A stretch of DNA of 64,000 bases, from assembly GCF_030698125.1 (NCBI RefSeq), contig NZ_JAUYNV010000005.1, positions 1 to 64,000 on the forward strand, written 5' to 3'. The notes beneath the pieces are model-generated. The model was not told where the DNA came from. It did not search any database and saw nothing but the letters and a program-made list of their open reading frames with translations. Below, in pieces: positions 37,110-48,209 of the stretch. This DNA is from Methyloversatilis sp. (GTDB taxonomy: Bacteria; Pseudomonadota; Gammaproteobacteria; Burkholderiales; Rhodocyclaceae). How positions within the stretch are numbered: position 1 is the first letter of the stretch; each line of letters opens with the position of its first letter. Position numbers and translations under genes: made by a program.

Positions 37110-37748
37110 ATGAATCCTTTCACCACACTTGACGGACTGGTCGCGCCGCTCGACCGCGCGAACGTCGATACCGACGCCATCATTCCGAAGCAGTACCTGA
37201 AGTCGATCAAGCGTTCGGGTTTTGGCCCGACGCTGTTCGACGAATGGCGCTATCTCGATGTCGGCCAGCCGGGGCAGGACCATTCGAAGCGGCCGCTGAA
37301 TCCGGACTTCGTGCTGAACCAGCCGCGTTTCCAGGGCGCCAGCATCCTGCTGGTGCGCGAAAACTTCGGTTGCGGCTCGTCGCGCGAACACGCGCCCTGG
37401 GCGATCGAGGATTTCGGCTTCCGCGCCATCCTCGGCACCACGTTCGCCGACATCTTTTTCAACAACTGCTTCAAGAACGGCCTGCTGCCGATCCGTCTGC
37501 CGCAGACCGAACTGGAACAATTGTTCCTGCAGTGCGCCGGCACACCGGGCTACCGGCTGCGCATCGATCTGGAAAGCCAGACGGTGATCCGGCCGGACGG
37601 CCACGTCATCCGCTTCGATGTCGAAGCTTTCCGCAAGTACTGCCTGCTGAACGGCTTCGACGACATCGGCCTGACCTTGCGTCAGGCGGACAAGATCCGC
37701 GATTTCGAAGCCCGTCGCCGCATCGAACAACCCTGGCTGTTTGCCTGA
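37110..37748 (+). CDS. leuD: 3-isopropylmalate dehydratase small subunit LeuD
   Basis: LeuD is the swivel-domain partner of LeuC. The 212-aa protein shows [19 protein letters not shown] at the N-terminus and [19 protein letters not shown], the substrate-binding loop. I chose ATG 37110, because the longer frame from 37032 overlaps the entericidin gene and adds unrelated residues. leuB follows after 15 bp. Confidence 0.96.
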   Translation: MNPFTTLDGLVAPLDRANVDTDAIIPKQYLKSIKRSGFGPTLFDEWRYLDVGQPGQDHSKRPLNPDFVLNQPRFQGASILLVRENFGCGSSREHAPWAIEDFGFRAILGTTFADIFFNNCFKNGLLPIRLPQTELEQLFLQCAGTPGYRLRIDLESQTVIRPDGHVIRFDVEAFRKYCLLNGFDDIGLTLRQADKIRDFEARRRIEQPWLFA

Positions 37749-37763
37749 ACTCTGGAGCGTCCA

Positions 37764-38837
37764 TTGAAAGTCTGCGTTATTCCCGGTGACGGCATCGGCG
37801 TCGAGATCACGGCCGAGGCGCTGCGCGTGCTCGAAGCGCTGCGCGGCGATGGTCTGAAGATCGAATTCGAACAGGCGCTGCTCGGCGGCTGCGCGGTGGA
37901 CGCCACCGGCAAGCCCTATCCGGAAGCGACGTCGAAGCTGGCGCGCGAAGCCGATGCCATCCTGCTCGGCGCGGTCGGCGGTCCGAAATGGGACACGCTG
38001 CCGCGCGAACAGCGCCCCGAGCGCGGTTTGCTCGGCATCCGCGCCGAACTGGGCGTGTTCGCCAACCTGCGGCCGGCCATCCTGTATCCGGAACTGGCGA
38101 ATGCCTCGTCGCTGAAACCCGAGGTGGTGTCCGGACTGGATATCCTGATCGTGCGCGAACTGACCGGCGACATCTACTTCGGCCAGCCGCGCGGCATCGA
38201 GGAGCGCGACACGCAATGGGGCCGTCAGCGTGTCGGCTGGAACACGATGATCTACGCTGAAGAGGAAATCCGCCGTATCGGGCGCGTCGCCTTCGAAGCG
38301 GCGCGCAAGCGCGGCGGCAAGCTCTGTTCGGTCGACAAGATGAACGTGCTCGAATGCACCCAGCTGTGGCGCGAGGTCATCACGGCCATGGCTGCTGACT
38401 ATCCGGACGTCGAGCTGTCGCACATGCTGGTCGACAACGCCGCGATGCAGCTGGTTAAGGCGCCGAAGCAGTTCGACGTGATCGTCACCGGCAACATGTT
38501 CGGCGACATCCTGTCGGACGAGGCGTCGATGCTGACCGGCTCGATCGGCATGCTGCCATCGGCTTCGCTGGACGCGAACAACAAGGGGCTGTACGAGCCC
38601 AGCCACGGTTCGGCGCCGGACATCGCAGGCAAGGGCGTGGCCAATCCGCTGGCGACCATCCTGTCGGCGGCGATGCTGCTGCGCTACAGCGGCGAGGACG
38701 AAGCGAACGCGGTGCGCATCGAAAATGCGGTGCGCAAGGTGCTGGCCCAGGGCTTGCGCACCGGTGACATCTACGAAGCCGGCACGCAGCGCGTGGGTAC
38801 GAAGGACATGGGCGACGCGGTCATCGCGGCGCTGTAA
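37764..38837 (+). CDS. leuB: 3-isopropylmalate dehydrogenase LeuB
   Basis: LeuB oxidises and decarboxylates 3-isopropylmalate using NAD+. The 357-aa protein shows [15 protein letters not shown], the [10 protein letters not shown] substrate loop, the [14 protein letters not shown] metal/NADP region and [10 protein letters not shown]. Translation starts with TTG at 37764, preceded by GGAG at 37753-37756. No ATG occurs near the required N-terminus, so TTG use is well supported. Confidence 0.96.
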   Translation: MKVCVIPGDGIGVEITAEALRVLEALRGDGLKIEFEQALLGGCAVDATGKPYPEATSKLAREADAILLGAVGGPKWDTLPREQRPERGLLGIRAELGVFANLRPAILYPELANASSLKPEVVSGLDILIVRELTGDIYFGQPRGIEERDTQWGRQRVGWNTMIYAEEEIRRIGRVAFEAARKRGGKLCSVDKMNVLECTQLWREVITAMAADYPDVELSHMLVDNAAMQLVKAPKQFDVIVTGNMFGDILSDEASMLTGSIGMLPSASLDANNKGLYEPSHGSAPDIAGKGVANPLATILSAAMLLRYSGEDEANAVRIENAVRKVLAQGLRTGDIYEAGTQRVGTKDMGDAVIAAL

Positions 38838-38855
38838 CGCTCAGAGGGCAAGACA

Positions 38856-39971
38856 ATGTTGAAGCTGGGTATGGTGGGTTGGCGCGGCATGGTGGGTTCG
38901 GTACTCATGCAGCGCATGCGTGAAGAGGGCGATTTTTCGCTGGTCGAGCCGGTGTTCTTCACCACGTCCAGCGTCGGTGCGGCCGGACCGGACGTGGGGC
39001 AGGGCAGTGCGCCGCTGCTCGATGCGGCCGACGTCGGCCAGCTGGCGAAGATGGACATCATCATCACCTGCCAGGGCGGCGACTACACGAACGAGGTGTT
39101 TCCGAAGCTGCGTGCCGCCGGCTGGAAGGGCTACTGGATCGACGCCGCGTCGGCGCTGCGCATGAAGGACGACGCCATCATCATTCTCGACCCGGTCAAC
39201 ATGGACGTGATCAAGTCCGGTCTGGTCGGTGGCGTGAAGAACTACATCGGTGGCAACTGCACCGTCAGCCTGATGCTGATGGGCGTCGGCGCGCTGTTCA
39301 CGGCCGGTCTGGTCGAGTGGATGAGCGCCATGACCTACCAGGCGGCATCGGGTGCCGGCGCGCAGAACATGCGCGAACTGCTGGCGCAGATGGGCACCTT
39401 GCACGGCGTTGCCGCGCCGATGCTGAAGGACAGTTCGTCGGCCATCCTCGACATCGATCGTGCCGTCACCGACAGCCTGCGCAATGCCGACTTCCCGACG
39501 GCGAATTTCGGCGCGCCGCTGGCGGGCTCGTTGATCCCGTACATCGACAAGGAGCTGGACAGCGGCCAGAGCAAGGAAGAGTGGAAGGGACAGGCTGAAA
39601 CCAACAAGATCCTCGGTCGCACGGGATCTGCGATCACCCCGATCGACGGCATCTGCGTTCGCGTCGGCGCGATGCGCTGTCATTCGCAGGCGCTCACTAT
39701 CAAGTTGCGCCGCGATGTGCCGTTGGACGAGATCGAAAGCATGATCCGCGAAGCGAATGCCTGGGTGAAGTTTGTCCCCAACCATCGTGAGGACAGCATG
39801 CGCGACCTGACGCCGGCGGCGGTCAGCGGTTCGCTGACCATTCCGGTCGGTCGCGTACGCAAACTCAATATGGGGCCGGACTATCTCGGTGCATTCACGT
39901 GCGGCGACCAGTTGCTGTGGGGCGCCGCGGAACCGCTCCGGCGCATGTTGCGCATCCTGATCGAAGCCTGA
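38856..39971 (+). CDS. asd: Aspartate-semialdehyde dehydrogenase
   Basis: Asd makes aspartate semialdehyde for lysine, threonine, methionine and diaminopimelate. The 371-aa protein belongs to the Gram-negative form: [19 protein letters not shown], the catalytic cysteine in GGNCTVSLM, and HRED near the C-terminus. It lies 18 bp after leuB and may be in the leu transcript, an arrangement often seen in betaproteobacteria. Confidence 0.96.
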   Translation: MLKLGMVGWRGMVGSVLMQRMREEGDFSLVEPVFFTTSSVGAAGPDVGQGSAPLLDAADVGQLAKMDIIITCQGGDYTNEVFPKLRAAGWKGYWIDAASALRMKDDAIIILDPVNMDVIKSGLVGGVKNYIGGNCTVSLMLMGVGALFTAGLVEWMSAMTYQAASGAGAQNMRELLAQMGTLHGVAAPMLKDSSSAILDIDRAVTDSLRNADFPTANFGAPLAGSLIPYIDKELDSGQSKEEWKGQAETNKILGRTGSAITPIDGICVRVGAMRCHSQALTIKLRRDVPLDEIESMIREANAWVKFVPNHREDSMRDLTPAAVSGSLTIPVGRVRKLNMGPDYLGAFTCGDQLLWGAAEPLRRMLRILIEA

Positions 39972-40109
39972 CCACGCATCGACCCATCGCGCTCAATGCG
40001 CGATGTGTCGTAGCAGACAGTATCGCAACATAAAGCGACTGTTTAGCTTGCAGTGCTAAGACCATGATGTTATTTTGAGATTTGGGTTTTAGCGCGCGAG
40101 GAAAACGCG

Positions 40110-42947
40110 GTGCGTCATAGCGATAAAAAACATTCGATCCGCCTGTTGACCGCGTTGCTGTCAGCGCTTCCGCTGACAGCCGGTGCAGCCGGTCTGGGCA
40201 AACTCACTGTTCAGTCCGCTATCGGACAGACCCTCCGAGCAGAAGTCGAGTTGTCCGCCAATGCGGATGAACTGGCTTCGATGACCGCCAGGCTCGCGCC
40301 GCCAAGCGCCTTCAAGCAGGCCGGCGTCGAGTACGCCACCAGTCTGAGCGGCGTCAAGGTCGCAGTTGAAAAACGCGGGTCGCGCCCGGTGCTGGTCGTG
40401 ACCAGCGAGCGGGTCGTCAACGAGCCTTATCTGGATGTCCTGATCGAGCTGAACTGGTCGTCCGGCAAGCTGGTCCGCGAATACACCTTCCTGCTCGATC
40501 CGGCCGACATGCCGCGACAGGCGCCGGTTGAGCCGGTCGTCGTCAAGAGTGCAGAGCCGCGTGCAGCGACCAGGGCGCCGGTCGCGCCGACGCGTGCACC
40601 TGCCGACAACATCTATGAAGTAAAGCGCGGCGATACGCTGAGCCGTATCGCCGGCGAGCATATTCCTGCCGGCGTGAGCCTCGACCAGATGCTCGTGGCG
40701 CTGGTTCAGGCCAACCCGGAAGCCTTTGACAACGGCAACATGAATCGCCTGCGTGCCGGGCGCATTCTCTCGATTCCCGATCAGACGGCCGCGCAGGCTG
40801 TGTCGCCGCAGGAAGCGCGCAAGATCGTGATGGCCCAGACCAGTGACTTCGCGGCCTACCGCGCCCGCCTGGCGGGCGCCGTGGCCGATGCTCCGTCTGC
40901 GGCAGACACGGCCAGCCGCGCCGCGTCCGGCAGGATCGAAGCGCGGGTCGACGATCGCGCACCGTCGGCAGCAGCTTCGTCGGATCAGGTCCGGGTGTCA
41001 AAATCCGCTGCCGAAAGCGACCGCAAGATCAGCGCGCTCGAAGAAGAGGTGGTCGCCAAGGACCGTGCTCTCAAGGATGCCAACAGCCGTCTGGCCGATC
41101 TCGAACGCAATGTGCGTGAGTTGCAGAAGCTGGTCGAACTGAAAAACACCCCGATGGCGCAGGCGCAGCAGCAGGCGGCAGCGCCGCCGACGCCCGTTCC
41201 CGTTCCCGCTCCGGCGCCCGTCGTCGTACCGACCGAAAAGCCGGTGCCGGATCTCGCTGCCGATGCGGCGAAGCCCGAAGACAAGGAAGTGCCGGATCTG
41301 GTGGCGCTGGCCGATGAGGAGCCGGCGGAAAAGCCGGCCGAGCCTCCGGTGGCTATCGAGCCGCCCAGGGCGGAACCCGTGCCGCCGGTCGCCGCGTCTG
41401 CTCCGGTGCCCGAACCCGCCCCCGAACCTGAACAGCCGGGGCTGTTCTCCGATCCCAAGACGCTGGGCGGACTGGGGGCCGTGTTGCTGCTCGTCCTGGG
41501 TTACCTCGGCTATCGCAAGTCAAAGGCCCGCCAGCCCCTGCCGGACGCAACGCCTTCGACCACAGCCGGTCTCGAGGCAATGCCTGCCGCATCGTCGGTG
41601 ATCGGTGCAACGGGTGGTGGCCAGAGCGTCGATACCAGCGCCAGTTCGATCCAGACCGATTTCAGCCAGTCTTCGCTGTCGTCGATCGATGCCGACGAAG
41701 GGGTTGATCCGGTCGCCGAAGCTGACGTTTACATGGCTTACGGGCGCGATGCGCAGGCGGAAGAAATCCTGCTCGAAGCGCTGAAGACCGAGCCGAGCCG
41801 TCACGCAATCCATCTGAAGCTGCTCGAAATCTACGCTCAGCGGAAATCGGTCAAGCCATTCGAAACGATGGCCACCGAACTCTATGCGCAGACCGGTGGT
41901 CGTGGCGCAGACTGGGAAAAGGCGGCCTTGCTGGGTCGCTCGGTTGACCCGACCAATCCGCTTTACGGCGGCGGCGACGAGGCGCCGGACGACGGTTTTG
42001 ACGAACAGGCGTCGATGGCGGCTACCGTCGTCGTGTCGGGCGCCGACAAGATGCGCGATACCTGGACGTTGCCGGGTGACATCGGTCAGCTCGCATCAGG
42101 CGGCGAACCCACGATTGCGCTGGATCTGAACAAGCTCGACCTCGGTGCCCCGGAAGTGCCGGCAGCGAAGGTCGATACGGATCTCGATTTCGATCTCGAC
42201 ATCCAGTCCGCGGAGCCGCTGGCGGAAGCGCCAGTGGTCGGCGTCGCCACGACAATGACCAAGCCGGGTGAAGAGTCGGACGCGGATTCTTCGCTTGATT
42301 TCGACCTTGGTCTCGACTTCACCTCGGACGATCCGAAGAAGGACGTCAGCACCGTCGTTCTTGAAAAGAATGTCGCAGACACGGCGGAAGCCCTTGCCCA
42401 GTCCTCGCAGGGATTCGATCTTGATCTGTCGTTGCCGGCGGCGGGCGACGATCCGGATGCCGCGGCCAGCGGTGCGGTGGTCGATCTGGAACGCACCGAC
42501 GTAGGGAATCTGATCGACTTCAACTTCGACGCATCGGACGCGCCGGCTCAGGCGACGGCTGAACCCGTGATCGATCTGTCAGACATCAATCTCGATCTGG
42601 GCGATCCGTCTACGCTTGAAACCGACATCGTCGGCGACCCTCTGCATGCGTTGGAAACAGATGTGGTCGGCGATGCGGTGCAGGCGTTCGACGAACCCGC
42701 GCCGCAGGCACTTCCGGACCTGAGCGAGTCCTCGGTATCCACGGTGATCAACCCGGAAGACATGCTCGCGACCGAAGAGCCGCCGCAGACGGCAGCCGAA
42801 GAGGCGGAGACCAAGCTGGAGCTGGCGCGCGCCTACGAAGAAATGGGCGACAAGGAAGGTGCGCGCGAGCTGCTGCAGGAAGTCGTGCGCGAAGGCACGA
42901 CGGACCAGCAGTCGCAGGCGAGCGAAATGCTCGCGAAACTTGCCTGA
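40110..42947 (+). CDS. fimV: FimV/HubP-type polar peptidoglycan-binding protein
   Basis: FimV organises the cell pole and supports type IV pili, cAMP signalling and flagellar/chemotaxis placement in related bacteria. The 945-aa protein has a signal peptide, a FimV N-terminal domain (about 25-140), a LysM domain at about 167-223, a coiled coil (about 307-350), a proline-rich linker and one membrane helix at about 451-470. A long acidic cytoplasmic region follows, ending in the conserved FimV C-terminal TPR-like motif with AYEEMGDKEGARELLQEV. It starts with GTG, preceded by GAGGA. The 138 bp upstream probably hold its promoter. Confidence 0.93.
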   Translation: MRHSDKKHSIRLLTALLSALPLTAGAAGLGKLTVQSAIGQTLRAEVELSANADELASMTARLAPPSAFKQAGVEYATSLSGVKVAVEKRGSRPVLVVTSERVVNEPYLDVLIELNWSSGKLVREYTFLLDPADMPRQAPVEPVVVKSAEPRAATRAPVAPTRAPADNIYEVKRGDTLSRIAGEHIPAGVSLDQMLVALVQANPEAFDNGNMNRLRAGRILSIPDQTAAQAVSPQEARKIVMAQTSDFAAYRARLAGAVADAPSAADTASRAASGRIEARVDDRAPSAAASSDQVRVSKSAAESDRKISALEEEVVAKDRALKDANSRLADLERNVRELQKLVELKNTPMAQAQQQAAAPPTPVPVPAPAPVVVPTEKPVPDLAADAAKPEDKEVPDLVALADEEPAEKPAEPPVAIEPPRAEPVPPVAASAPVPEPAPEPEQPGLFSDPKTLGGLGAVLLLVLGYLGYRKSKARQPLPDATPSTTAGLEAMPAASSVIGATGGGQSVDTSASSIQTDFSQSSLSSIDADEGVDPVAEADVYMAYGRDAQAEEILLEALKTEPSRHAIHLKLLEIYAQRKSVKPFETMATELYAQTGGRGADWEKAALLGRSVDPTNPLYGGGDEAPDDGFDEQASMAATVVVSGADKMRDTWTLPGDIGQLASGGEPTIALDLNKLDLGAPEVPAAKVDTDLDFDLDIQSAEPLAEAPVVGVATTMTKPGEESDADSSLDFDLGLDFTSDDPKKDVSTVVLEKNVADTAEALAQSSQGFDLDLSLPAAGDDPDAAASGAVVDLERTDVGNLIDFNFDASDAPAQATAEPVIDLSDINLDLGDPSTLETDIVGDPLHALETDVVGDAVQAFDEPAPQALPDLSESSVSTVINPEDMLATEEPPQTAAEEAETKLELARAYEEMGDKEGARELLQEVVREGTTDQQSQASEMLAKLA

Positions 42948-43098
42948 ACGGGACATTGCAGCAGATGGATCGGCCTGCGGGCCGATCCCGCCCGCGCAGC
43001 ACACATACCCGCGTCCCGGCTGAAAATTCGCTCGCCTGCCCTGTTCGCCCGGGCCCCGCCCGGCGCTATGCTTGACGCAATGTTCCTGCGTCGTCCCC

Positions 43099-43725
43099 AT
43101 GTACGCTACCGATACTGACCCTGCCGCGCCGCGACTGCATGCGGCTACGTTGCTCGCGCTCTGGCTGTTCTGGCTGCTTGCCGGGCAGGCGGCAGGCTCG
43201 CCCTGGCATGAGCTGTGGTCAGGCCTGTCGATCACCGGCGCCCTCCTGTTCGCCCCACGCCGCTTCCTCCGCCTGCTGCGCCGTCTGCGCTGGCTGTTGC
43301 TGGCCGTCCTGCTCACCTTTGCGTTCGCCACGCCCGGGCGTCTGCTGGTACCCGATTTCCCGGCGGGCCCGAGTGTCGAAGGCCTGCTGGCTAGCCTGTC
43401 TGCCATGAGCAAGCTGATCGGCATGGCCGCTGCCGTTGCCGTATTGCTCGAACGGCTGACGCCGGCACGGCTCACCGGGGCCATTCACCGACTGGTTCAT
43501 CCGATGTCGGCGGATCATCCGTCGCCCGGAAGCTTCGCCTTGCGCCTGCAACTCGTCCTGCACGAAATCGACCACCAGGTGCCCGGGCGCAACTGGCGTT
43601 CCTGGCTGGAAGACGGCGACAGCGGAACGCCTCTGACGGTCGAGGCGTGTGCACCGCTGGCCGCGACGGATCGTGTCGTGCTGCTCGCTGCCGCCGGCAT
43701 GCTCGTCGTCTGGCACTGGGCCTGA
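43099..43725 (+). CDS. CbiQ/EcfT-like membrane protein
   Basis: This 208-aa hydrophobic protein has about five predicted membrane segments. The middle reads LSAMSKLIGMAAAVAVLLE then RLTPARLTGAIHRLVHP, which resembles the coupling region of CbiQ/EcfT transmembrane subunits of energy-coupling ABC transporters. No ATPase or substrate-binding partner gene is nearby, so transport cannot be asserted. I use the ATG at 43099; the frame extends to 43072 with no family support. It sits between fimV and truA; the truA start follows directly. Confidence 0.6.
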   Translation: MYATDTDPAAPRLHAATLLALWLFWLLAGQAAGSPWHELWSGLSITGALLFAPRRFLRLLRRLRWLLLAVLLTFAFATPGRLLVPDFPAGPSVEGLLASLSAMSKLIGMAAAVAVLLERLTPARLTGAIHRLVHPMSADHPSPGSFALRLQLVLHEIDHQVPGRNWRSWLEDGDSGTPLTVEACAPLAATDRVVLLAAAGMLVVWHWA

Positions 43726-43726
43726 C

Positions 43727-44533
43727 GTGCGCATTGCGCTGGGTGTCGAATACGACGGATCGGCCTTTCGCGGCTGGCAATCGCAGGCGATCGGCCTGAC
43801 GGTGCAGGACACGCTGGAAGCCGCCTTGTCCGCCATCGCGGCGCATCCCCTTCGCGTGCAGGCCTCCGGTCGCACCGATACCGGTGTCCATGCGACCGCT
43901 CAGGTGGTGCATTTCGACACCTCAGCGATGCGTCCGGACACGGCTTGGGTGCGCGGCTGCAACGCGCTGCTGCCGCCGTCGGTTGCCGTGCGTTGGGCCA
44001 CACCGGTCGCCGACGACTTCAACGCACGTTTTTCGGCGCATTCGCGCAGCTACCGCTACTGCCTTTACAACCATCCGGTCCGTCCGGCGCTGTCGGCGAC
44101 TCTGGCCGGCTGGTTTCATCGACCGCTTGACGAGGTCCGTATGCAGGCCGCCGCGACCGCGCTGATCGGCACGCATGATTTTTCCGCCTTCCGGTCGTCG
44201 GAATGCCAGGCGCGCAGTCCGGTACGCACCTTGTCCGGGCTGACGCTGATGCGCCAGGGCGACTGGATAATGTTTGACCTGACGGCCAACGCCTTCCTGC
44301 ATCACATGGTGCGCAACATCATCGGCGCGCTGGTGGAGGTCGGGTGCAGCCGGCGCGATCCACCATGGGTCGGCGAACTGCTGGCAGGGCAGGACCGGCG
44401 ACTGGGAGCCCCCACTTTTTCCGCCAGTGGCCTTTATCTGGCCGGTGTGGGCTACGATGCGTGTTGGCATCTGCCGGCGAGTCAGCAAGGGTTGCGCCTT
44501 CCGGCAATCGGACCGGGCGTGGCACCGGGCTGA
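43727..44533 (+). CDS. truA: tRNA pseudouridine synthase A
   Basis: TruA makes pseudouridine at positions 38-40 of tRNA. The 268-aa protein shows RIALGVEYDGSAFRGWQ, the catalytic aspartate in GRTDTGVHA, and FLHHMVRNIIGAL near the end. The start is the GTG at 43727, one base after the upstream stop codon; a longer frame from 43649 lies over the preceding gene. truA next to trpF is common in beta- and gammaproteobacteria. Confidence 0.95.
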   Translation: MRIALGVEYDGSAFRGWQSQAIGLTVQDTLEAALSAIAAHPLRVQASGRTDTGVHATAQVVHFDTSAMRPDTAWVRGCNALLPPSVAVRWATPVADDFNARFSAHSRSYRYCLYNHPVRPALSATLAGWFHRPLDEVRMQAAATALIGTHDFSAFRSSECQARSPVRTLSGLTLMRQGDWIMFDLTANAFLHHMVRNIIGALVEVGCSRRDPPWVGELLAGQDRRLGAPTFSASGLYLAGVGYDACWHLPASQQGLRLPAIGPGVAPG

Positions 44534-44562
44534 AGTATCTTCACGATCATCTCCAGGGACGA

Positions 44563-45201
44563 ATGGTGCGCAAGACCCGTATCAAGGTGTGTGGCTTCAC
44601 CCGTGAAGCCGACCTCGAAGCCGCGCTGGGCCTGGGTGTCGACGCAGTCGGTTTCGTCCTTTATCCGCCCAGCCCGCGAGCGGTGACGGTCGAACGGACC
44701 GCAGTGCTGGCTTCGCGGGTACCGCCCTTCGTGACACGGGTCGGGCTGTTCGTCAATGAAGACGCCGGATTGATCGGCGAAGCCGCGCGCGAAGCGCGTC
44801 TCGATTGCCTGCAGTTTCATGGCGACGAGACACCGGACGACTGCGAACGTTTCGGCCTCCCCTACATCAAAGCAGTCCGGGTGAGGCCGGGGCTGGATTT
44901 GCTAGAATGCGCGACCAGGTTTCGCGCTGCTCGTGCGCTGCTGCTGGACGCTTACTCGGATGGCTGGGGGGGGTCCGGCAAAAGCTTCGACTGGTCGCTG
45001 ATCCCGCCCGACCTTCCACTGCCGGTCATCCTGTCCGGCGGGCTGGACCCGGAAACTGTGGCAGACGCGATCCGGCGCGTGGCGCCGGCTGCGGTCGATG
45101 TCAGTAGCGGCGTGGAATCCGCCAAAGGAATCAAGGATGTGGCCAGGGTGGCTGCGTTCATATCAGGAGTGGAAAATGGGGAAGCTCGACCTGCCGGCTG
45201 A
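44563..45201 (+). CDS. trpF: Phosphoribosylanthranilate isomerase TrpF
   Basis: TrpF carries out the third step of tryptophan synthesis. The 212-aa (beta/alpha)8 protein starts near [13 protein letters not shown], with the catalytic cysteine in KVCGFT, and shows LQFHGDE and AVDVSSGVE at the phosphate site. I use the ATG at 44563, with AGGGA upstream. Its end overlaps the start of trpB by 26 bases. Confidence 0.95.
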   Translation: MVRKTRIKVCGFTREADLEAALGLGVDAVGFVLYPPSPRAVTVERTAVLASRVPPFVTRVGLFVNEDAGLIGEAAREARLDCLQFHGDETPDDCERFGLPYIKAVRVRPGLDLLECATRFRAARALLLDAYSDGWGGSGKSFDWSLIPPDLPLPVILSGGLDPETVADAIRRVAPAAVDVSSGVESAKGIKDVARVAAFISGVENGEARPAG

Positions 45202-46408
45202 GGTATCTGCCTCCGCCTACAACCTGCCGGACACGACCGGGCATTTTGGTCCGTATGGCGGCACCTTCGTCGCCGAAACCCTGATTGCCGCGCTCGATGA
45301 GCTGCGGGATACCTACGAATCACTGAAGAACGAACCGGCGTTCCGTGCTGAGTTCGAATACGAGTTGAAGCATTACGTCGGCCGCCCGAGCCCGATCTTC
45401 CACGCCCGCCGCCTGTCCGAAGCGGCGGGTGGCGCGCAGATCTACCTCAAGCGCGAAGACCTGAACCACACCGGCGCACACAAGATCAACAACGTGATCG
45501 GCCAGGCCATGGTGGCCAAGCACATGGGCAAGCCGCGCGTGATCGCGGAAACCGGTGCCGGCCAGCACGGCGTTGCCACCGCGACGATCGCCGCCCGCCT
45601 CGGCATGGAATGCGTGGTCTACATGGGCAGTGAGGACGTGAAGCGTCAGGCGGCCAACGTCTATCGGATGAAGCTGCTCGGTGCCACGGTGGTGCCGGTC
45701 GAATGCGGCTCGAAAACGTTGAAGGACGCGCTGAACGAAGCCATGCGCGACTGGGTGACCAACGTCGCCAACACCTTCTACATCATCGGTACCGTGGCTG
45801 GCCCGCATCCCTACCCGATGATGGTGCGCGACTTCCAGTCGGTCATCGGCGAAGAGTGCAAGTGGCAGATGCCGGAAATGATCGGCCGCCAGCCGGACGC
45901 CGTGATCGCCTGTGTCGGTGGCGGCTCGAACGCGATGGGCATCTTCTATCCCTACATTCCCTATCCGGACGTGCGCCTGATCGGGGTCGAGGCAGCCGGG
46001 CACGGCATTTCGACCGGCATGCATTCGGCGTCGCTGTGTGCCGGGCGCCCGGGCGTGCTGCACGGCAATCGCACCTATCTGCTGCAGGACGAGAACGGCC
46101 AGATCATCGAAACGCATTCAGTGTCGGCCGGCCTCGACTACCCTGGCGTCGGCCCGGAACACGCCTGGCTGAAGGACTGTGGCCGCGCCGAGTACGTGGC
46201 GATCGACGACGAGGAAGCGCTCGCCGCCTTCCACAAGACCTGCCGCATGGAAGGCATCATTCCGGCGCTCGAATCGTCGCATGCGGTCGCCTACGCCATG
46301 AAGATGGCGGCCGGCATGTCGAAGGACGCGGTGCTGCTGGTCAACCTGTCCGGCCGTGGCGACAAGGACATGCATACCGTGGCCGAGAAGTCCGGCATCA
46401 AGTTCTGA
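45176..46408 (+). CDS. trpB: Tryptophan synthase beta subunit
   Basis: TrpB joins indole with serine using pyridoxal phosphate. The 410-aa protein has GGTFVAETL at the N-terminus, the PLP lysine in HTGAHKINN, and the glycine-rich [10 protein letters not shown] phosphate loop. The ATG at 45176 follows AGGAG at 45165-45169 and overlaps the trpF coding sequence. trpA follows after 64 bp. Confidence 0.97.
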   Translation: MGKLDLPAEVSASAYNLPDTTGHFGPYGGTFVAETLIAALDELRDTYESLKNEPAFRAEFEYELKHYVGRPSPIFHARRLSEAAGGAQIYLKREDLNHTGAHKINNVIGQAMVAKHMGKPRVIAETGAGQHGVATATIAARLGMECVVYMGSEDVKRQAANVYRMKLLGATVVPVECGSKTLKDALNEAMRDWVTNVANTFYIIGTVAGPHPYPMMVRDFQSVIGEECKWQMPEMIGRQPDAVIACVGGGSNAMGIFYPYIPYPDVRLIGVEAAGHGISTGMHSASLCAGRPGVLHGNRTYLLQDENGQIIETHSVSAGLDYPGVGPEHAWLKDCGRAEYVAIDDEEALAAFHKTCRMEGIIPALESSHAVAYAMKMAAGMSKDAVLLVNLSGRGDKDMHTVAEKSGIKF

Positions 46409-46472
46409 CCTGCTTTCCCACCATCCTGTTGTCAGCCGGGTGGCGGAAGCCGCCCGGCGACGGTTTCCGAAA

Positions 46473-47285
46473 ATGTCCCGAATCACTCAAACACTGTCCG
46501 CGCTGGACGGCGCCGGTCGCAAGGCGCTGATTCCATTCGTCACCGCGGGCGACCCGGACCTGTCGGTCACGGTGCCGCTGATGCACACGCTGGTCGAAGC
46601 GGGCGCCGACATCATCGAACTCGGGGTACCTTTTTCCGACCCGATGGCCGATGGCCCGACGATACAGCGCGCGTCCGAGCGGGCGTTGCTCAAGAAGGTG
46701 TCCCTGCGCCAGGTCATCGCGGCGGTGGCCGAATTCCGCACCCGCAACACGACGACGCCGGTCGTGCTGATGGGCTATGCCAATCCGATCGAGGCCATGG
46801 GTGTCGACGCGTTCGCCGACGCGGCATCGGCGGCCGGTGCAGATGGCGTGCTGGTCGTGGATTACCCGCCGGAAGAGTCGCGTGAATTCGCGAAGGTGGT
46901 GCGCGCAGCCGGGCTGGACGTCATCTTCCTGCTGGCGCCGACCTCGACCGACGCACGCATCCGCGCCGTCGGCGAAATCGGTAGCGGCTATATCTATTAC
47001 GTGTCGCTGAAAGGCGTGACTGGCGCCGGCCACATCGATATCGATGCCGTATCGAAGCGCATTCCGCTGATCCGCGACATGGTCGGTCTGCCGGTCGGCG
47101 TCGGTTTCGGCGTACGTGACGGCGCCTCGGCGAAGGCGCTGGCTTCCGTGGCCGACGCGGTTGTCATCGGCAGCCGCATCATCGAGGAAATCGAGAACAG
47201 TCCGGCAGACGAAATACTGCCGCGCGTGAAGACACTGCTGAGCGGCATCCGCGCGGCGATGGACAGCGTCGAGGTGACGGCATGA
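46473..47285 (+). CDS. trpA: Tryptophan synthase alpha subunit
   Basis: TrpA cleaves indole-3-glycerol phosphate and channels indole to TrpB. The 270-aa protein shows [26 protein letters not shown] with the catalytic Asp/Glu region, and GVGFGVRDG. The ATG at 46473 is the family start; the longer frame is unrelated. accD overlaps its last four bases. Confidence 0.97.
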   Translation: MSRITQTLSALDGAGRKALIPFVTAGDPDLSVTVPLMHTLVEAGADIIELGVPFSDPMADGPTIQRASERALLKKVSLRQVIAAVAEFRTRNTTTPVVLMGYANPIEAMGVDAFADAASAAGADGVLVVDYPPEESREFAKVVRAAGLDVIFLLAPTSTDARIRAVGEIGSGYIYYVSLKGVTGAGHIDIDAVSKRIPLIRDMVGLPVGVGFGVRDGASAKALASVADAVVIGSRIIEEIENSPADEILPRVKTLLSGIRAAMDSVEVTA

Positions 47286-48151
47286 GCTGGCTGCAGAAAC
47301 TTCTGCCGCCGAAGATCAACCGCAGCGAGGCCGCCGGACGCAAGTCGGTTCCCGAAGGCCTGTGGTCGAAGTGCCCGGCCTGCGAAGCGGTGCTCTACAC
47401 CGCCGATCTGGCGGCCAACACCGGCGTCTGCCCGAAGTGCAATCACCACTCGCGTGTACGCGCCCGCGTGCGGCTGGATGCCCTGCTCGATCGTGAAGGC
47501 CGCTTCGAGATCGGTGCCGAGGTCATGCCGGTTGATCCGCTGAAGTTCCGTGACAGCAAGCGCTACGCCGACCGTCTGAACGCGGCCGCCGACGAAACCG
47601 GCGAGGGCGACGCACTGATCGTCATGCAGGGCGCGATCAGGACCGTGCCCGTGGTGGTCGCCTGTTTCGAGTTCGAATTTCTCGGTGGATCAATGGGCTC
47701 GGTCGTTGGCGAACGCTTCGTGCGCGGCGTGCGCGTCGCGGTTGAACAGCGCCTTCCCTTCGTCTGCATCGCAGCGAGCGGCGGCGCGCGCATGCAGGAG
47801 GGCCTTTTTTCGCTGATGCAGATGGCCAAGACCACCGCCGCACTCACCCAGCTGGCCCAGCACAAGCTGCCCTTCATTTCGGTGCTGACCGACCCGACCA
47901 TGGGCGGCGTGTCGGCCAGCTTCGCGTTCATGGGCGACATCGTCATCGCCGAGCCAGGTGCGCTGATCGGTTTCGCCGGCCCGCGCGTGATCGAGCAGAC
48001 TGTGCGCGAAAAGCTTCCTGAAGGCTTCCAGCGCGCCGAATTCCTGGTCGAGAAGGGTGCTGTCGACATGATCGTCGATCGCCGCGAAATGCCCGACCGC
48101 ATCGCCGGCCTGCTGTCCGCGCTGCAACGCATGCCGGCATTGACGTGCTGA
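47282..48151 (+). CDS. accD: Acetyl-CoA carboxylase carboxyltransferase subunit beta
   Basis: AccD with AccA transfers carboxyl groups to acetyl-CoA to make malonyl-CoA. The 289-aa protein has a zinc ribbon with Cys31, Cys34, Cys50 and Cys53, then the crotonase-type domain with [10 protein letters not shown] and [11 protein letters not shown]. The start overlaps trpA (ATGA). The order trpA-accD-folC-dedD-cvpA-purF is conserved in betaproteobacteria. Confidence 0.97.
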   Translation: MSWLQKLLPPKINRSEAAGRKSVPEGLWSKCPACEAVLYTADLAANTGVCPKCNHHSRVRARVRLDALLDREGRFEIGAEVMPVDPLKFRDSKRYADRLNAAADETGEGDALIVMQGAIRTVPVVVACFEFEFLGGSMGSVVGERFVRGVRVAVEQRLPFVCIAASGGARMQEGLFSLMQMAKTTAALTQLAQHKLPFISVLTDPTMGGVSASFAFMGDIVIAEPGALIGFAGPRVIEQTVREKLPEGFQRAEFLVEKGAVDMIVDRREMPDRIAGLLSALQRMPALTC

Positions 48152-48209
48152 ACCGGACCGCGCCGCGACCGCTGCGTCGCATGACAACCGTGCCCGGCCC
48201 GTTGATCAC

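Noticed and set aside
35542-37113. 523-codon plus-strand frame overlapping leuC in another frame
   Set aside because: LeuC is certain in its own frame; this one is a high-GC shadow.
37023-38606. 527-codon minus-strand frame across leuD and leuB
   Set aside because: It is antisense to two certain enzymes; no similarity to any family.
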